DNA from: Sphingomonadaceae bacterium
GTDB taxonomy: Bacteria; Pseudomonadota; Alphaproteobacteria; Sphingomonadales; Sphingomonadaceae
Reading direction: 5' to 3'
Assembly: GCA_021300355.1 (NCBI GenBank)
Contig: JAJTEF010000009.1
Coordinates: 1 to 64,000, forward strand
DNA length: 64,000 nucleotides
The notes under the pieces: model-generated
Told to the model about the DNA's origin: nothing
Seen by the model: only the letters and a program-made list of their open reading frames with translations
Database searches by the model: none
Program-made: the position numbers and the translations under genes
In this document: in pieces, positions 47,223-58,186 of the stretch
How the letters are laid out: every line of letters begins with the position of its first letter
How positions within the stretch are numbered: the first letter of the stretch is position 1

Positions 47223-47623
47223 TCGGTTTGATTTTAGTCACACATGGCAAGCTTGCCGCCGAGTTTCTCGTCGCGCTCGAGCATGTTGTTGGCCCCCAAA
47301 AAGACATCGCCACCATTTGCATTGGTCCGCATGACGACATGGAGGCCCGCCGCAATGAAATAGCTGCGGCCATTAAACAGGTTGATTCCGGCAAAGGCGC
47401 TATAATCCTCTCCGATCTTTTTGGCGGAACGCCCTCCAATCTGGCTATCTCGCTGCTCGAGACCGGCAGGGTCGAAGTCATCGCCGGCGTAAACCTGCCG
47501 ATGCTGATCCGCCTCGATAGCGCCCGCAAAAACCTGGATGTGAAAGAGGCTGTCGCCGCTGCGCGTGAAGCGGGCCGAAAATATATCAGCGTGGCGTCCG
47601 AAGTGCTTGAGGCATCGAAATGA
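47219..47623 (+). CDS. PTS EIIA, mannose type (ManX-like)
   Basis: A 134-aa EIIA. The phosphorylated histidine is His9 in GLILVTHGKLAAEF. DLFGGTPSNLAIS is the family signature. No EIIB or EIIC for sugar transport is nearby, so this is part of a regulatory, incomplete PTS that signals phosphorylation state rather than transporting sugar. It overlaps rapZ and HPr by ATGA. Confidence 0.9.
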   Translation: MIGLILVTHGKLAAEFLVALEHVVGPQKDIATICIGPHDDMEARRNEIAAAIKQVDSGKGAIILSDLFGGTPSNLAISLLETGRVEVIAGVNLPMLIRLDSARKNLDVKEAVAAAREAGRKYISVASEVLEASK

Positions 47624-47898
47624 CCCGCATCAGCCGGTCAGCAACAATCGTGAATGTGAAAGGGCTGCACGCCCGCGCCAGTGCAAAATTTGTCACCTTT
47701 GTTAGCCGGTTGCCCGAGGGCATTAAGGTTGAAGTCGAAAAAGACGGCCAGCTTGTCACGGGCACGTCCATCATGGGCCTAATGATGCTCGGCGCAGCCA
47801 AGGGCAGTGAAATTACCATTCACGTCGAAGGCGACCAGGCCGAGCCCGCGATTGAAAAACTCATCGGGCTGGTCGTCGACGGCTTTGGCGAAGACTGA
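47620..47898 (+). CDS. ptsH: Phosphocarrier protein HPr
   Basis: A 92-aa carrier. His17 lies in NVKGLHARASAKFV and accepts phosphate from EI. The regulatory serine is Ser50 in TGTSIMGLMMLGAA, the target of HprK. EI (PtsP-like) is not encoded in this window. The TGA overlaps the start of the following methyltransferase gene (TGATG form). Confidence 0.93.
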   Translation: MTRISRSATIVNVKGLHARASAKFVTFVSRLPEGIKVEVEKDGQLVTGTSIMGLMMLGAAKGSEITIHVEGDQAEPAIEKLIGLVVDGFGED

Positions 47899-48710
47899 TG
47901 CGCCGTGAGATTACCGGATTTTCCAATCCCCTTCTGAAGGAAATCCGCGGACTGCGGGAAAAGAAATTGCGGAAACGCGCCGGGCTGTTTCTTGCCGAAG
48001 GCCTCCGCATTATGACGGAAGCCCGCGAAGCTGGTTTTCTCCCCGAAATGCTGTTCCGGGTCAAAGATCGGCCCGTACACGCGCTGGAAATCGCGCTTGA
48101 GGACGAGGTTCTGCGCAACGGCGGGGACGTGATTGAAACCAGCGCCGAAATCATGGCAAAATTGTCCGGTAAAGATAACGCGCAGGCGGTCGTCGGTGTC
48201 TATCGTGACCATGGCACCGCGCTTGCCGATATAGAGCGCGCGACCGCGCCGATCTGGCTCGTGGCGCAAGCGATGCGCGACCCGGGCAATTTGGGGACAA
48301 TGTTGCGGACTGGCGACGCTGTCGGCGCCGGCGGGCTTATTCTGATAGATGACTGCACAGACCCATTTTCGGTTGAGGCTGTCCGCGCGAGCATGGGCGC
48401 TATTTTCACGCAAAAAATTGTTCAGTGTCGATGGGACGAGTTTATGACCTGGTTGCGCGCGGGCGATGGTCAGCTGGTCGGAACGAGCCTGCAAACCGAC
48501 ACAGACTATCAAGCTGCGCGCTACACCAGCCCGTGCTTCATCCTGACGGGCAACGAAGCGCAGGGTCTACCCGACGATTATGAAGGTCAATGCGACTTGC
48601 TCGTCAAAATGCCGATGCAGGGCAAAGCCGACAGCTTAAACGCGGCGGTCGCCACGGCGGTCATGGCATATGAAGTGCTGAACCAGTTTCGCCGTCCAGC
48701 GCGCGGCTGA
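47898..48710 (+). CDS. TrmH/SpoU-family RNA 2'-O-methyltransferase
   Basis: A 270-aa SPOUT enzyme. The N-terminal substrate-binding domain starts with NPLLKEIRGLREKKLRKRAG. The knotted SAM-binding domain has AQAMRDPGNLGTMLRTGDA, LTGNEAQGLPDDY and VKMPMQGKADSLNAAVATAV. It is likely an rRNA or tRNA 2'-O-methyltransferase; the target base is not known. It is the last gene of the chvI operon by position and overlap. Confidence 0.9.
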   Translation: MRREITGFSNPLLKEIRGLREKKLRKRAGLFLAEGLRIMTEAREAGFLPEMLFRVKDRPVHALEIALEDEVLRNGGDVIETSAEIMAKLSGKDNAQAVVGVYRDHGTALADIERATAPIWLVAQAMRDPGNLGTMLRTGDAVGAGGLILIDDCTDPFSVEAVRASMGAIFTQKIVQCRWDEFMTWLRAGDGQLVGTSLQTDTDYQAARYTSPCFILTGNEAQGLPDDYEGQCDLLVKMPMQGKADSLNAAVATAVMAYEVLNQFRRPARG

Positions 48711-48725
48711 CGTTCGCCGGAGCAA

Positions 48726-50069
48726 TCACTCCGCCGCTTCGCGTCCGTCGGCAATTTGCGCATTGCCTTCGTCATCGCCATAACGCGGCAGCGCTTCAAC
48801 CGACGGAATATCTTCCAATTCGCGCTTGCCGGTTTCGATATTGAGATCGGCAAATTTCCGACCCGTTGACATAACGTTGCGTTCAAAACTGCCCACGAAT
48901 TTGTTGTAATTATTCACCGCCGAGGACAGGCCACTGCCCACCGATTTCAGATGCTGCGCGGCCACGGCAATGCGGTCGTACATTTCCTTACCAAGCGCGC
49001 CAATCTGCTTGGCTTCGCGTGCGAGGCCCTCTTGCCGCCACACGCTGGCAACGGTGCGCGCAATTGCAACCAGATTGGTCGGCGTCGCCAACAACACCTT
49101 CTTATCAAAGGCAAAGTCCCACAATTGCGGTTCATGCTCGAGCGCAGCGGCCAGAAAATGTTCACCTGGGACAAACATAATCACATAATCGGGCGCGTCC
49201 TCAAACTGGTCCCAATAGGCTTTTCGCGAAAGACCATCGATATGGTTCTTCATCGACTGTGTGTGCCGCGTCATGGCGACGGCGCGGACTTCATCATCCA
49301 CGGAGGCAAATGCGTCTTGGTAATCGTTCAAAGACACCTTGGCGTCGATAACCAACGTCCGCCCGCCCGGGACATGAATGATCGCGTCGGGCCGCAAGCG
49401 AAGGCCATCGCCTGCATCAATGCTGGTTTCGAGGTCAAAATCGACATGTTCAGATAGGCCGCAGCTTTCCAAAACATTCTTCAACTGCTGCTCGCCCCAG
49501 CGGCCCCGCGCTTTAGGCGCATTGCGCAACGAGTTCATCAGGCCAGAGGCAACGTTGGAAACACGCTCCTGCCCGAGGCGCATTTCACCAATCAGCCCCT
49601 TCAGATCGCCATAGGCTTCCGTGCGGTCTTTCTCGATTTTGCCGACTTGCTCTTCATATGCTTTCAGCTTTTCGCCAACCGGTCCCAAAAGCTGCTTCAA
49701 CCGCTCTTCATTCTTTTCACCGGCCTGATGAAAACGTTCATCGGCGCGTTGAAGAAAGGCCGCTTGCGCTTCGCCCAACAGTTTTTGGCCAATCTCGCCA
49801 AACTGCGCCGACAAGGTTTCTTTAGCCTGACCCAGCGCAGCGATCTGCTCGTCAAAACCGCGCTCACGTTCTTCTAGGCTGGTTTCCAGACGCGCCAAAC
49901 GGTCCTTTGCACTGTCCCGCTCAACCACGACCTGATCAAGCATGGACCGCAGTTGCACGGTGGTTTCCTGCCCCGCCCGGCTTTCACGCCCGCCTGCAAA
50001 CCAGCCGAGGACAAGCCCGACCAACAAAGTAACCACAACGATGACAATGACAACTAACGGCTCCAACAC
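48726..50069 (-). CDS. rmuC: DNA recombination protein RmuC
   Basis: A 447-aa protein with an N-terminal membrane helix (VVIVIVVVTLLVGLVLGWF). A long coiled coil spans residues 30-170, followed by the RmuC nuclease-like domain (ALRNAPKARGRWGEQQLKNV, LVIDAKVSLNDYQ). RmuC limits inversions between short inverted repeats. It starts with GTG at 50069, with GGAG 7 nt upstream. A perfect GTTC-N7-GTTC SOS box lies 16 nt further up, so it is predicted to be LexA-controlled here. Confidence 0.9.
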   Translation of the reverse strand: MLEPLVVIVIVVVTLLVGLVLGWFAGGRESRAGQETTVQLRSMLDQVVVERDSAKDRLARLETSLEERERGFDEQIAALGQAKETLSAQFGEIGQKLLGEAQAAFLQRADERFHQAGEKNEERLKQLLGPVGEKLKAYEEQVGKIEKDRTEAYGDLKGLIGEMRLGQERVSNVASGLMNSLRNAPKARGRWGEQQLKNVLESCGLSEHVDFDLETSIDAGDGLRLRPDAIIHVPGGRTLVIDAKVSLNDYQDAFASVDDEVRAVAMTRHTQSMKNHIDGLSRKAYWDQFEDAPDYVIMFVPGEHFLAAALEHEPQLWDFAFDKKVLLATPTNLVAIARTVASVWRQEGLAREAKQIGALGKEMYDRIAVAAQHLKSVGSGLSSAVNNYNKFVGSFERNVMSTGRKFADLNIETGKRELEDIPSVEALPRYGDDEGNAQIADGREAAE

Positions 50070-50084
50070 AGCACTCCAAATATA

Positions 50085-50099
50085 GAACGAATGAGGAAC
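50085..50099 (-). promoter_or_regulatory. Predicted LexA (SOS) box of rmuC
   Basis: On the minus strand GTTC-CTCATTC-GTTC fits the alphaproteobacterial LexA consensus GTTC-N7-GTTC exactly. It sits directly upstream of the rmuC ribosome-binding site. Confidence 0.75.
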
Positions 50100-50120
50100 A
50101 TAGCCTATGACAGGCTTAGG

Positions 50121-50888
50121 TCAAGCGGCTTCGGTTTGCGCCCGCCGTGCCTTTTTTACGCGCGCATAGCTTATGGCGCTAAACGGCAGCAGCCCTGCAT
50201 AAACTATTGTCGCCCCGATCATCGCAACCCAAGGGGCAGCAACCAAGGTCGCGGTAAACAAACCAACAAAGGCGAGAGCCATAAAGCGCAGGCTGCGGCG
50301 GACCTTAATCGACGACCAGCTGTAGGTGGCAACATTGGAAACCATCAAGACCGCGCACAGGAGCAACCATGGCCCAAGAAAGCGATAGTCACGCACCCAT
50401 TCTGCACCGGTTTCGAACCAAATCATCATCGGCAGCAAGGCCAAAGCCGCGCCGGGCGGCGATGGGACGCCGGTGTTAAATCCCGCCAATTTATGGGGCT
50501 GGTCTTCGGTGTCGATGCGCGCATTAAAACGCGCAAGCCGCAGCGCAGCGCACAGCACAAAGAATACGGAGATGGTCCAGCCGAAGCGCGGCATATCCTG
50601 CAGCACCCACATGTACATGACCAGCGCCGGGGTCGCGCCGAAAGCAATCACATCGGACAGCGAATCCAGTTCCGCACCAAAGCGGCTTTCGCCTTTCAAC
50701 ATCCGCGCGATGCGGCCATCCATGACGTCAAGCACGCCTGCAATAACCATTGCGGCGACAGCATTTTCCCAGCGGCCCTGCATCGCAAACCATGTCCCCG
50801 AGAGGCCAGTGCACAATGCCAACGCAGTGATCGCATTTGGCGCGAGCGCCCGCAACGGAATGCCAGGGCGAGAGGGAAAATCGTTCAT
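50121..50888 (-). CDS. pssA: CDP-diacylglycerol-serine O-phosphatidyltransferase
   Basis: A 255-aa membrane enzyme that makes phosphatidylserine. It carries the CDP-alcohol phosphatidyltransferase motif DVMDGRIARMLKGESRFGAE with the acidic residues continuing in LDSLSD. Several membrane helices follow. It works directly before Psd, whose gene is upstream with a TAATG overlap, giving phosphatidylethanolamine. Confidence 0.93.
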   Translation of the reverse strand: MNDFPSRPGIPLRALAPNAITALALCTGLSGTWFAMQGRWENAVAAMVIAGVLDVMDGRIARMLKGESRFGAELDSLSDVIAFGATPALVMYMWVLQDMPRFGWTISVFFVLCAALRLARFNARIDTEDQPHKLAGFNTGVPSPPGAALALLPMMIWFETGAEWVRDYRFLGPWLLLCAVLMVSNVATYSWSSIKVRRSLRFMALAFVGLFTATLVAAPWVAMIGATIVYAGLLPFSAISYARVKKARRAQTEAA

Positions 50889-51622
50889 TAGTGTGCGACG
50901 GCAATCAAATCTTGGTCAACACCCAAGTCCGCAATAACCGTTTCGCCAGCAACGCAACGCTGCCCCTTAATGACGCGCGACGATGTTCCGTGCGGCAAAT
51001 ATACATCCACGCGGCTGCCAAAGCGGATAAGGCCGATACGTTGGCCGTTGGCAACGCTGTCACCTTCTTTCACAAAGGCAACAATACGGCGGGCGACAAG
51101 ACCAGCGATTTGGGTAAAGCCGATACGCACGCCGTCGCTACGTTCCACAAGGAAGTGCTGACGCTCGTTTTCTTCGCTCGCTTTATCCAAGTCAGCGTTC
51201 AAAAACTTACCGGCGATGTACACAACGCGTTTGATCGTGCCGCGGATTGGCGTCCGGTTAATATGCACGTCAAACACGCTCATAAAGATGGAAACCCGGG
51301 TCATCGGCTGATCACCCAGACCGTCTGGCCCGCGCAATTCTGCTGGTGGCAGAACTTGTTCAATCAAGGTGACAAGGCCATCTGCTGGCGAAACCACAAA
51401 GCGGTCATCAATGGGTGTTGCACGGACTGGATCGCGAAAGAAAGCGAGTGTCCATATGGTCACTGCGCCCATGGGCCACGCGAGCGTCTCCCATGCCATA
51501 AATGCAAAGAACAGGGTGATACCAGCTGCGATCAGGCCAAATTTACGGCCTTCAGGGTGAACAGGTGGAAACGACCATTTCGCGACCCCCGTGCCCCGGT
51601 TTGTCAGTTCTTGTCTACTCAT
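50888..51622 (-). CDS. psd: Phosphatidylserine decarboxylase
   Basis: A 244-aa pyruvoyl enzyme of the short type. A membrane segment lies near residues 30-60. The self-cleavage site is likely Gly-Ser in [11 protein letters not shown] close to the C-terminus, where the serine becomes the pyruvoyl group. Earlier motifs are [15 protein letters not shown] and [13 protein letters not shown]. It feeds phosphatidylethanolamine synthesis with pssA, and GGAA-poor upstream sequence contains GCTA as a possible promoter element. Confidence 0.93.
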   Translation of the reverse strand: MSRQELTNRGTGVAKWSFPPVHPEGRKFGLIAAGITLFFAFMAWETLAWPMGAVTIWTLAFFRDPVRATPIDDRFVVSPADGLVTLIEQVLPPAELRGPDGLGDQPMTRVSIFMSVFDVHINRTPIRGTIKRVVYIAGKFLNADLDKASEENERQHFLVERSDGVRIGFTQIAGLVARRIVAFVKEGDSVANGQRIGLIRFGSRVDVYLPHGTSSRVIKGQRCVAGETVIADLGVDQDLIAVAH

Positions 51623-51773
51623 AGACTTTAGCTAGGGGATGACGGTGCATATGACAACCTTTGATGCCGTTTCCGGCAATTTCCGACAATTACGGTAGCC
51701 AGTTGAACATATGGCAGACTTTGCTATGGCACCGTTCAATATCAAGTCTCCCCAATGGAAAGTGCTTTCTGAC

Positions 51774-52994
51774 ATGGCAAAAATTAAGGTCAAAAATCCG
51801 GTTGTAGAACTCGATGGCGACGAAATGACTCGCATCATCTGGGAATGGATCAGGGAACGTCTCATCCTGCCATATCTCGATATTGACCTGAAATATTACG
51901 ACCTTGGCATGGAATATCGCGACAAAACCAATGACAAGGTCACTGTTGATTCCGCCAACGCCATTCGCGAATTCGGCGTCGGCGTAAAATGCGCGACCAT
52001 CACACCAGATGAAGCACGTGTGGAAGAGTTCGGCCTGCAGAAAATGTGGAAGTCGCCAAACGGCACCATCCGCAATATTTTGGGCGGCGTTGTTTTCCGT
52101 GAACCCATCGTCATCGAAAATGTACCGCGCCTTATTCCGGGCTGGACGGACCCTATCGTGATCGGCCGCCATGCCTTTGGTGACCAGTATCGCGCGACCG
52201 ATTTCCTCGTTCCTGGACCCGGCACATTGCGTCTCGTGTGGGACGGCGACGATGGCCAAAAAATTGACGAAGAAGTTTTCCGTTATCCATCACCGGGCGT
52301 TGCGCTTGCGATGTACAATCTCGACGATTCGATTCGTGATTTTGCCCGCGCTTCACTGAACTATGGCGTAACCCGCGAATGGCCCGTGTATCTGTCGACC
52401 AAGAACACCATCCTGAAATATTATGATGGCCGCTTTAAGGACCTTTTCCAAGAAGTGTACGAAGCCGAATTTGCCGAAAAGTTCAAAGCGCTTGGTATTG
52501 TGTACGAGCATCGCTTGATCGATGACATGGTTGCATCGGCGCTGAAGTGGTCGGGCAAGTTCATCTGGGCCTGCAAAAACTATGATGGCGATGTGCAATC
52601 CGACCAAGTCGCTCAAGGATTCGGTTCGCTTGGATTGATGACGTCAATTCTGCTGACACCAGATGGCAAGACCGTTGAAGCCGAAGCCGCACATGGCACG
52701 GTAACGCGCCATTACCGCCAGCATCAGCAGGGCAAGGCAACATCGACCAACCCGATTGCGTCGATTTTTGCATGGACCGGCGGTCTGAAATTCCGTGGCA
52801 AGTTTGACGAAACACCTGAAGTGACGCGCTTTGCCGAAACGCTTGAAGAAGTGTGCATCCAGACCGTTGAAGATGGCCACATGACAAAGGATCTCGCGAT
52901 CCTCATTGGTCCAGACCAGGCATGGATGACGACCGAGCAGTTCTTTGAACAGGTTCGCGCCAACCTCGAAATCAAAATGGGCAGCTGGCAGTAA
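51774..52994 (+). CDS. icd: Isocitrate dehydrogenase (NADP+), dimeric eukaryote-like type
   Basis: A 406-aa TCA-cycle enzyme. The start at 51774 ([20 protein letters not shown]) matches the family; the ORF track start at 51711 adds unrelated residues. Substrate-binding motif: [20 protein letters not shown]. The metal-binding Asp lies in [14 protein letters not shown] and the cofactor loop is [19 protein letters not shown] strong terminator follows. Confidence 0.94.
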   Translation: MAKIKVKNPVVELDGDEMTRIIWEWIRERLILPYLDIDLKYYDLGMEYRDKTNDKVTVDSANAIREFGVGVKCATITPDEARVEEFGLQKMWKSPNGTIRNILGGVVFREPIVIENVPRLIPGWTDPIVIGRHAFGDQYRATDFLVPGPGTLRLVWDGDDGQKIDEEVFRYPSPGVALAMYNLDDSIRDFARASLNYGVTREWPVYLSTKNTILKYYDGRFKDLFQEVYEAEFAEKFKALGIVYEHRLIDDMVASALKWSGKFIWACKNYDGDVQSDQVAQGFGSLGLMTSILLTPDGKTVEAEAAHGTVTRHYRQHQQGKATSTNPIASIFAWTGGLKFRGKFDETPEVTRFAETLEEVCIQTVEDGHMTKDLAILIGPDQAWMTTEQFFEQVRANLEIKMGSWQ

Positions 52995-53015
52995 CAGCAA
53001 GCGCATAATTACAAC

Positions 53016-53046
53016 AAAGCGCGGGGGGCGACCTCCGCGCTTTTTT
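53016..53046 (+). terminator. Intrinsic terminator after icd
   Basis: The stem AAAGCGCGG / CCGCGCTTT with inner GGG/CCT is followed by a run of T, 22 nt after the icd stop. Confidence 0.88.
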
Positions 53047-53094
53047 ATTGTCTTGTCCTTCCCTTTTCATGCGGCATTGGCGTACAAAGTGCAC

Positions 53095-54855
53095 ATGGCA
53101 GGTGAACTACACAGCGAAAGCATAAGCGATCTGCTCGTCATTCTGGGCGCGGCTGGAATCGTCATCCCGGCCTTCGCCCGTTTTCGCATCACGCCGATTA
53201 TCGGTTTCATCTTGGTGGGGATAATGGTCGGCCCCATGGGCCTCGGCACTTTGGTCGAACGCTATCCATTGCTTGAATGGGTAACCATTACCAATCCAGA
53301 GGCCATTGGCCCCATTGGCGAATATGGCATTATCTTATTGCTGTTCACGATAGGGCTTGAACTGTCCTTTCGGCGATTGTGGAAGATGCGGCGTCTGGTT
53401 TTTGGCGTGGGCGCGGCGCAATTGTTCGGTGCGGGGCTCATCATTGCTGCGGGGCTTTTGCTATTTGGCTATAACCTGACGGCGGCGATTGGCATCGGCA
53501 TTGCGCTGGCGCTTTCATCGACTGCGCTGGTGCTGCCGATTTCGGGCACGCATTCTGCCGTTGGCAAATCGGCCCTTGGGATGTTGCTTTTCGAAGATCT
53601 TGCGATCGTCCCGATCATCTTCGTCCTGGGGGCGCTGGCTCCACAAGCGGGTTCGGATTCGTGGGAGGGCATTGTTACTGTTCTCTGGCAGGGCACATTG
53701 GTGATCGTCGGCATGCTTGTGCTTGGCCGCTTCTTCCTGCCCCGCTTGTTCGGACAGGCCGCGCGCACCAAAAGCCCTGAGCTATTTGTGTCGGTCAGCC
53801 TGCTGGTGGTGATCGTGGCAAGCCTCGCGACGGGTGCGGTTGGCCTTTCGCCCATCGTCGGCGCAATGATCGCGGGCCTGTTAATCGCCGAGACGGACTA
53901 TCACACCGAAGTCGCCGTCATGACCGCGCCGTTCAAGGGGTTGGCGCTGGGTGTGTTTCTGATCAGCATCGGCATGCAAGTCGATCTGCGCTTTGTCACG
54001 GCCAATTGGGCAGCGTTGGTCGGTGCCGTTGCCAGCGTCATTCTGATAAAGGCGGCGGTTACCGCAGGCCTGCTGAAGCTGAACGGCGCACGCACGGGGA
54101 CCGCGACCGAGACAGGCGTTCTTATGGGAAGCCCATCCGAAACCACGCTCATTGTGTTAGGCGCAGCCGGCGCGGCGCAGATTATTGACGCTGCGACCAT
54201 CAATTTCTGGCAAGTCGCAACCGCGATTGGCTTAACCATCACGCCGATATTGGCACGCATCGGCCACGACATGGCGCGCCGAATTGAACTGCGCGAGACC
54301 GACGACGAGATATATGAGCAAGACCCGGCACAGGAACCGCGTACGGTTGTCATTGGCTTTGGCCGGGTCGGTCATTTGGTGGCCGACATGCTGACGAAGC
54401 ATGGGCAGCCTTATGTTGCGGTTGAATCCAATGTGGATGCGGTCACAGCGGCGCGGCGCGGTGGGTATAAAGTTATCTTTGGCGACATCTCACGACCCGA
54501 AACATTGGACAAGCTAAGCCTTGGCCACGCAAAGGCGATTATTCTGACCATGGACCAACCGGTGCTGGCCGAACATATCGTCAAGCGCGTCCGCCAGTGG
54601 TTGCCGGATATTACCATCGTTACGCGCGCCCGCGATGCAGACCATGCCGCACGCCTGTATCAGGCCGGGGCAACCGACGCCGTTCCCGAAACGCTGGAAA
54701 GCTCGCTTCAGCTATCGGAAGCCGTGCTTGTCGACCTCGGCGTGGCCATGGGCCCCGTGATCGCATCGATCCACGAAAAGCGCGACGAATTCCGGCGGCA
54801 GATTAAAGAAGCCGGCGGCCTCGACGAGGCCCCCAAGCTCAAGCTTACGTCTTAA
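53095..54855 (+). CDS. CPA2-type cation:proton antiporter, KefB/KefC-like
   Basis: A 586-aa inner-membrane protein. About 12 hydrophobic helices cover residues 15-390 ([59 protein letters not shown]). A cytosolic TrkA-N/RCK domain follows, with the Rossmann motif [16 protein letters not shown] at about residue 420. It should exchange K+ (or Na+) for protons and be gated by a nucleotide or glutathione adduct. The start at 53095 avoids an unnatural leader. The stop overlaps the convergent alaS stop. Confidence 0.9.
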   Translation: MAGELHSESISDLLVILGAAGIVIPAFARFRITPIIGFILVGIMVGPMGLGTLVERYPLLEWVTITNPEAIGPIGEYGIILLLFTIGLELSFRRLWKMRRLVFGVGAAQLFGAGLIIAAGLLLFGYNLTAAIGIGIALALSSTALVLPISGTHSAVGKSALGMLLFEDLAIVPIIFVLGALAPQAGSDSWEGIVTVLWQGTLVIVGMLVLGRFFLPRLFGQAARTKSPELFVSVSLLVVIVASLATGAVGLSPIVGAMIAGLLIAETDYHTEVAVMTAPFKGLALGVFLISIGMQVDLRFVTANWAALVGAVASVILIKAAVTAGLLKLNGARTGTATETGVLMGSPSETTLIVLGAAGAAQIIDAATINFWQVATAIGLTITPILARIGHDMARRIELRETDDEIYEQDPAQEPRTVVIGFGRVGHLVADMLTKHGQPYVAVESNVDAVTAARRGGYKVIFGDISRPETLDKLSLGHAKAIILTMDQPVLAEHIVKRVRQWLPDITIVTRARDADHAARLYQAGATDAVPETLESSLQLSEAVLVDLGVAMGPVIASIHEKRDEFRRQIKEAGGLDEAPKLKLTS

Positions 54856-57494
54856 CCCGCAATCTTTGCTTTAATGGCATCCAATGCCGCCTGCGCCAGC
54901 TCAGCACCAGCTGGACCGCCGCCTTGTGCCATGTCGGGACGTCCACCGCCACCTTGGGCGCCCATCGCCTCGGTCGCAGCGCGAACGAGGTCTGGAGCGG
55001 TCAACGTGGCGTGGAGCGCGGGTGAGACCGCGACAACGACGGTGTTGCTGTTCTCATTCGCCGCGATGATGGCGACGATGCCGCTGCCAATGGCTTTCAT
55101 CTGGTCATCGGCCAAACCGCGCAGGGCTTTTGGTTCAATACCATTGATGACTTGGCCCATGAATGTGACATCACCGATTGTTTCGGCTTCTGCCTTGGGA
55201 CCACTGCCACCGGACAATGCGAGCGCGGTTTTGGCTTCGGAGAGTTCTTTCTCCATCCGCTTGCGTTCGCTCATCAATGTTTCAATACGCACGCCGACTT
55301 CATCAGGCGCGGTTTTCAGCATTGCGGCGACATTCTTCAACTGTGTTTCGCGGCCAACAAGCCACAGGCGTGCGGCCTCTCCGGTCAATGCTTCGATACG
55401 GCGGATACCGCTTGCGACGGCGCCTTCGGACACGATCGTGAACAAGGCAATGTCACCCAATGCGTTGACATGCGTGCCACCGCACAGTTCGAGCGAATAA
55501 TGCGTGTCATCGGTCTTGCCCATCGTCAGCACGCGGACTTCCTCGCCATATTTCTCGCCAAACAAAGCAAGCGCACCCGCAGCGACCGCGTCATCGGGAG
55601 TCATCAAACGCGTGGTTACAGCCTGATTTCCACGGATTTGCGCGTTCACATCGGCTTCAATCATCGCAATTTCATCAGCCGTCACCGCCTGATTATGCGA
55701 AAAGTCGAACCGCAGACGATCCGGTGCAACAAGGCTGCCCTTTTGCGTCACATGGCTGCCCAGTCGTTCACGCAATGATGCGTGCAGCAAATGGGTTGCG
55801 CTATGGTTGGCGCGCAGCGAGTCACGGCGGATTGTATCGATTTTCAAGGTGACAAAGTCGCCGACCTTGATCTCGCCCGTTCCAATCGTCACCTGATGGG
55901 CATGCAAACGTCCAAGCGGCTTTGCGGTGTCAGTTACTTCACCGCGCATGTTGGTGCTTGAAATAACGCCAGCGTCGCCCATCTGGCCGCCGCTTTCGCC
56001 ATAAAATGGCGTTTGGTTGGTGATGACGGTCACGGTGTCATTTGCCACAGCAGACTGCACTTCAACGCCATCGTTGACGAGGGCAACGACTTGCCCCTCG
56101 CCTTCATTGGCTGCGTACCCGGTAAACTCGGTCGAACCAACGCGTTCGGCGATGTCGAACCAGACGTCGTCCGATGCCTTGGCGCCGGAACCCTTCCATG
56201 CGGCACGCGCCATGGCCTTTTGATTGTTCATCGCGGTTTCAAAACCGGCCTGATCAATGCCCAAGCCCTGCGCACGCAACGCATCTTCGGTTAGGTCATA
56301 TGGAAAGCCATATGTGTCATAAAGCTTGAACGCGGTATCGCCGGCAAGGATATCGCCGGGCTGCATACCCGTGGTCGCTTCATCAAGCAGCTTGATACCC
56401 TTGTCCAGCGTACGGCGGAACTGGGTTTCTTCCTGCTTCAACGTTGCTTCAATCATCGGTTGCGCGCGAAGCAATTCGGGATAGGCCGCGCCCATTTCAG
56501 CGGCGAGGCTGCCCACCAAACGGTGCATCAACGGCTCTTTTGCGCCAAGGATGTGCGCATGGCGCATGGCGCGGCGCATGATGCGGCGCAGAACATAGCC
56601 GCGACCTTCGTTCGACGGCATGACACCGTCGGCCAACAGGAAGCTGGTCGAGCGCAAATGGTCGGCAATCACGCGGTGGCTGGCCATTTGGTCGCCCTGC
56701 GCCTTGGTACCGGTCAGCTCTTCCGACGCATTGATCAGCGCCTTGAACGTGTCGGTGTCGTAATTGTCGTGCACGCCCTGCATGACCGCCGCGATGCGCT
56801 CAAGACCCATGCCGGTATCGATCGACGGCTTTGGCAACGGCACATCGGTGCCGTCATCCTGCCGCTCGAACTGCATGAACACGAGGTTCCAGATTTCGAC
56901 AAAACGGTCGCCATCTTCATCCGGGCTTCCGGGAGGGCCGCCAAAGATATGGTCGCCATGGTCATAGAAAATTTCGCTGCACGGACCGCATGGCCCCGTG
57001 TCGCCCATCGACCAGAAGTTATCGTTCGTCGCAATACGGATAATGCGTTCTTCAGGAAGGCCCGCAATCTTGCGCCACAGGTCGAACGCCTCGTCATCGG
57101 TATGGTAAACCGTCGTCGTTAGGCGCGATGGATCAAGACCCCATTCCTTGGTCAGCAATGTCCACGCATGGGTAATCGCCTGTTCTTTAAAGTAATCGCC
57201 GAACGAGAAGTTGCCGAGCATTTCAAAGAATGTGTGGTGGCGCGCCGTGTAGCCGACATTGTCCAAATCATTATGCTTGCCGCCCGCACGCACGCATTTC
57301 TGGCTTGAAGCTGCACGCGGCGTTTCGCGGCTTTCAAGGCCCGTAAATACGTTTTTAAACGGTACCATGCCGGCATTGACGAACATCAATGTCGGGTCAT
57401 TGTAAGGCACGAGTGGCGCGGACGAGACTATGTCGTGCTGAGCAGCACCGAAATAATCAAGGAACCCGCGGCGAATATCATTGGTCGATGTCAT
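54852..57494 (-). CDS. alaS: Alanyl-tRNA synthetase
   Basis: An 880-aa class II synthetase. The catalytic domain has [32 protein letters not shown] and [18 protein letters not shown]. The editing domain zinc motif is [12 protein letters not shown] with [11 protein letters not shown]. The C-terminal C-Ala domain includes [13 protein letters not shown]. The length is standard. The 3' end shares its last bases with the convergent antiporter gene, so both stops overlap. Confidence 0.96.
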   Translation of the reverse strand: MTSTNDIRRGFLDYFGAAQHDIVSSAPLVPYNDPTLMFVNAGMVPFKNVFTGLESRETPRAASSQKCVRAGGKHNDLDNVGYTARHHTFFEMLGNFSFGDYFKEQAITHAWTLLTKEWGLDPSRLTTTVYHTDDEAFDLWRKIAGLPEERIIRIATNDNFWSMGDTGPCGPCSEIFYDHGDHIFGGPPGSPDEDGDRFVEIWNLVFMQFERQDDGTDVPLPKPSIDTGMGLERIAAVMQGVHDNYDTDTFKALINASEELTGTKAQGDQMASHRVIADHLRSTSFLLADGVMPSNEGRGYVLRRIMRRAMRHAHILGAKEPLMHRLVGSLAAEMGAAYPELLRAQPMIEATLKQEETQFRRTLDKGIKLLDEATTGMQPGDILAGDTAFKLYDTYGFPYDLTEDALRAQGLGIDQAGFETAMNNQKAMARAAWKGSGAKASDDVWFDIAERVGSTEFTGYAANEGEGQVVALVNDGVEVQSAVANDTVTVITNQTPFYGESGGQMGDAGVISSTNMRGEVTDTAKPLGRLHAHQVTIGTGEIKVGDFVTLKIDTIRRDSLRANHSATHLLHASLRERLGSHVTQKGSLVAPDRLRFDFSHNQAVTADEIAMIEADVNAQIRGNQAVTTRLMTPDDAVAAGALALFGEKYGEEVRVLTMGKTDDTHYSLELCGGTHVNALGDIALFTIVSEGAVASGIRRIEALTGEAARLWLVGRETQLKNVAAMLKTAPDEVGVRIETLMSERKRMEKELSEAKTALALSGGSGPKAEAETIGDVTFMGQVINGIEPKALRGLADDQMKAIGSGIVAIIAANENSNTVVVAVSPALHATLTAPDLVRAATEAMGAQGGGGRPDMAQGGGPAGAELAQAALDAIKAKIAG

Positions 57495-57557
57495 AACGAA
57501 AGCGACTTAGGGAACGACTCGCCGCCCTGCAAGCCGGATATGCACTTTGCCGCTCCA

Positions 57558-58184
57558 TCAGGCATAAGCGTAGGGTCCGCCCTTTTCGAGCGCGCGCTGA
57601 AATGCGGGCCGTGCGTGGATTGATTCCACAAATTTGGTGAGATTCGGGCGGTTGACGGCACGGCCCATTTTAACGGCGGCCTCCGCTGGAAAGCTCAACA
57701 TGATATCGGCGCCGCTCATCGTATCACCCACAAACCATCCGCTGGCGTTCAAGCCATCCTCCATGAACTGGAAATGGCTTTCCAATTGTTCGTTAATGCG
57801 CGGGTGCAGCGGCGCGGCGGCTTCGCCCAAACGGGCCGTGTACAGGTTGAGCAAAATCGGCGTCATCGCCGAACCTTCGGCAAAATGCAGCCACTCAAGG
57901 TAACGGATATGTTGATCTGTCCCACGTGGTGGCACCAGATGTGCGCCGTTATGACGTTCACACAGATATTCGACGATGGCCCCTGATTCAAAAACGACAT
58001 TGCCGGCGTCTTCTATCATCGGTGACTTACCCAAAGGATGTAATTTCAACAGCGCCTCGGGCGCAAGATTGGTCACGGCATCGCGTTGGTGGTGCACAAT
58101 TTCATACGGCACGTTCAATTCTTCGAGGAGCCACAAAATACGTTGCGACCGCGAATTGTTCAAATGGTGCACTGTGATGGTCAT
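57558..58184 (-). CDS. Glutathione S-transferase family protein
   Basis: A 208-aa cytoplasmic protein. The thioredoxin-like N-terminal domain (TVHHLNNSRSQRILWLLEEL) carries a Ser/Asn catalytic position near residue 10 and the cis-Pro/GSH motif GKSPMIEDAGNVVFESGAIVEYL. A helical C-terminal domain follows (LSFPAEAAVKMGR). The substrate is unknown. The upstream arginase gene ends 2 nt before its start, so they probably share a transcript. Confidence 0.87.
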   Translation of the reverse strand: MTITVHHLNNSRSQRILWLLEELNVPYEIVHHQRDAVTNLAPEALLKLHPLGKSPMIEDAGNVVFESGAIVEYLCERHNGAHLVPPRGTDQHIRYLEWLHFAEGSAMTPILLNLYTARLGEAAAPLHPRINEQLESHFQFMEDGLNASGWFVGDTMSGADIMLSFPAEAAVKMGRAVNRPNLTKFVESIHARPAFQRALEKGGPYAYA

Positions 58185-58186
58185 GG

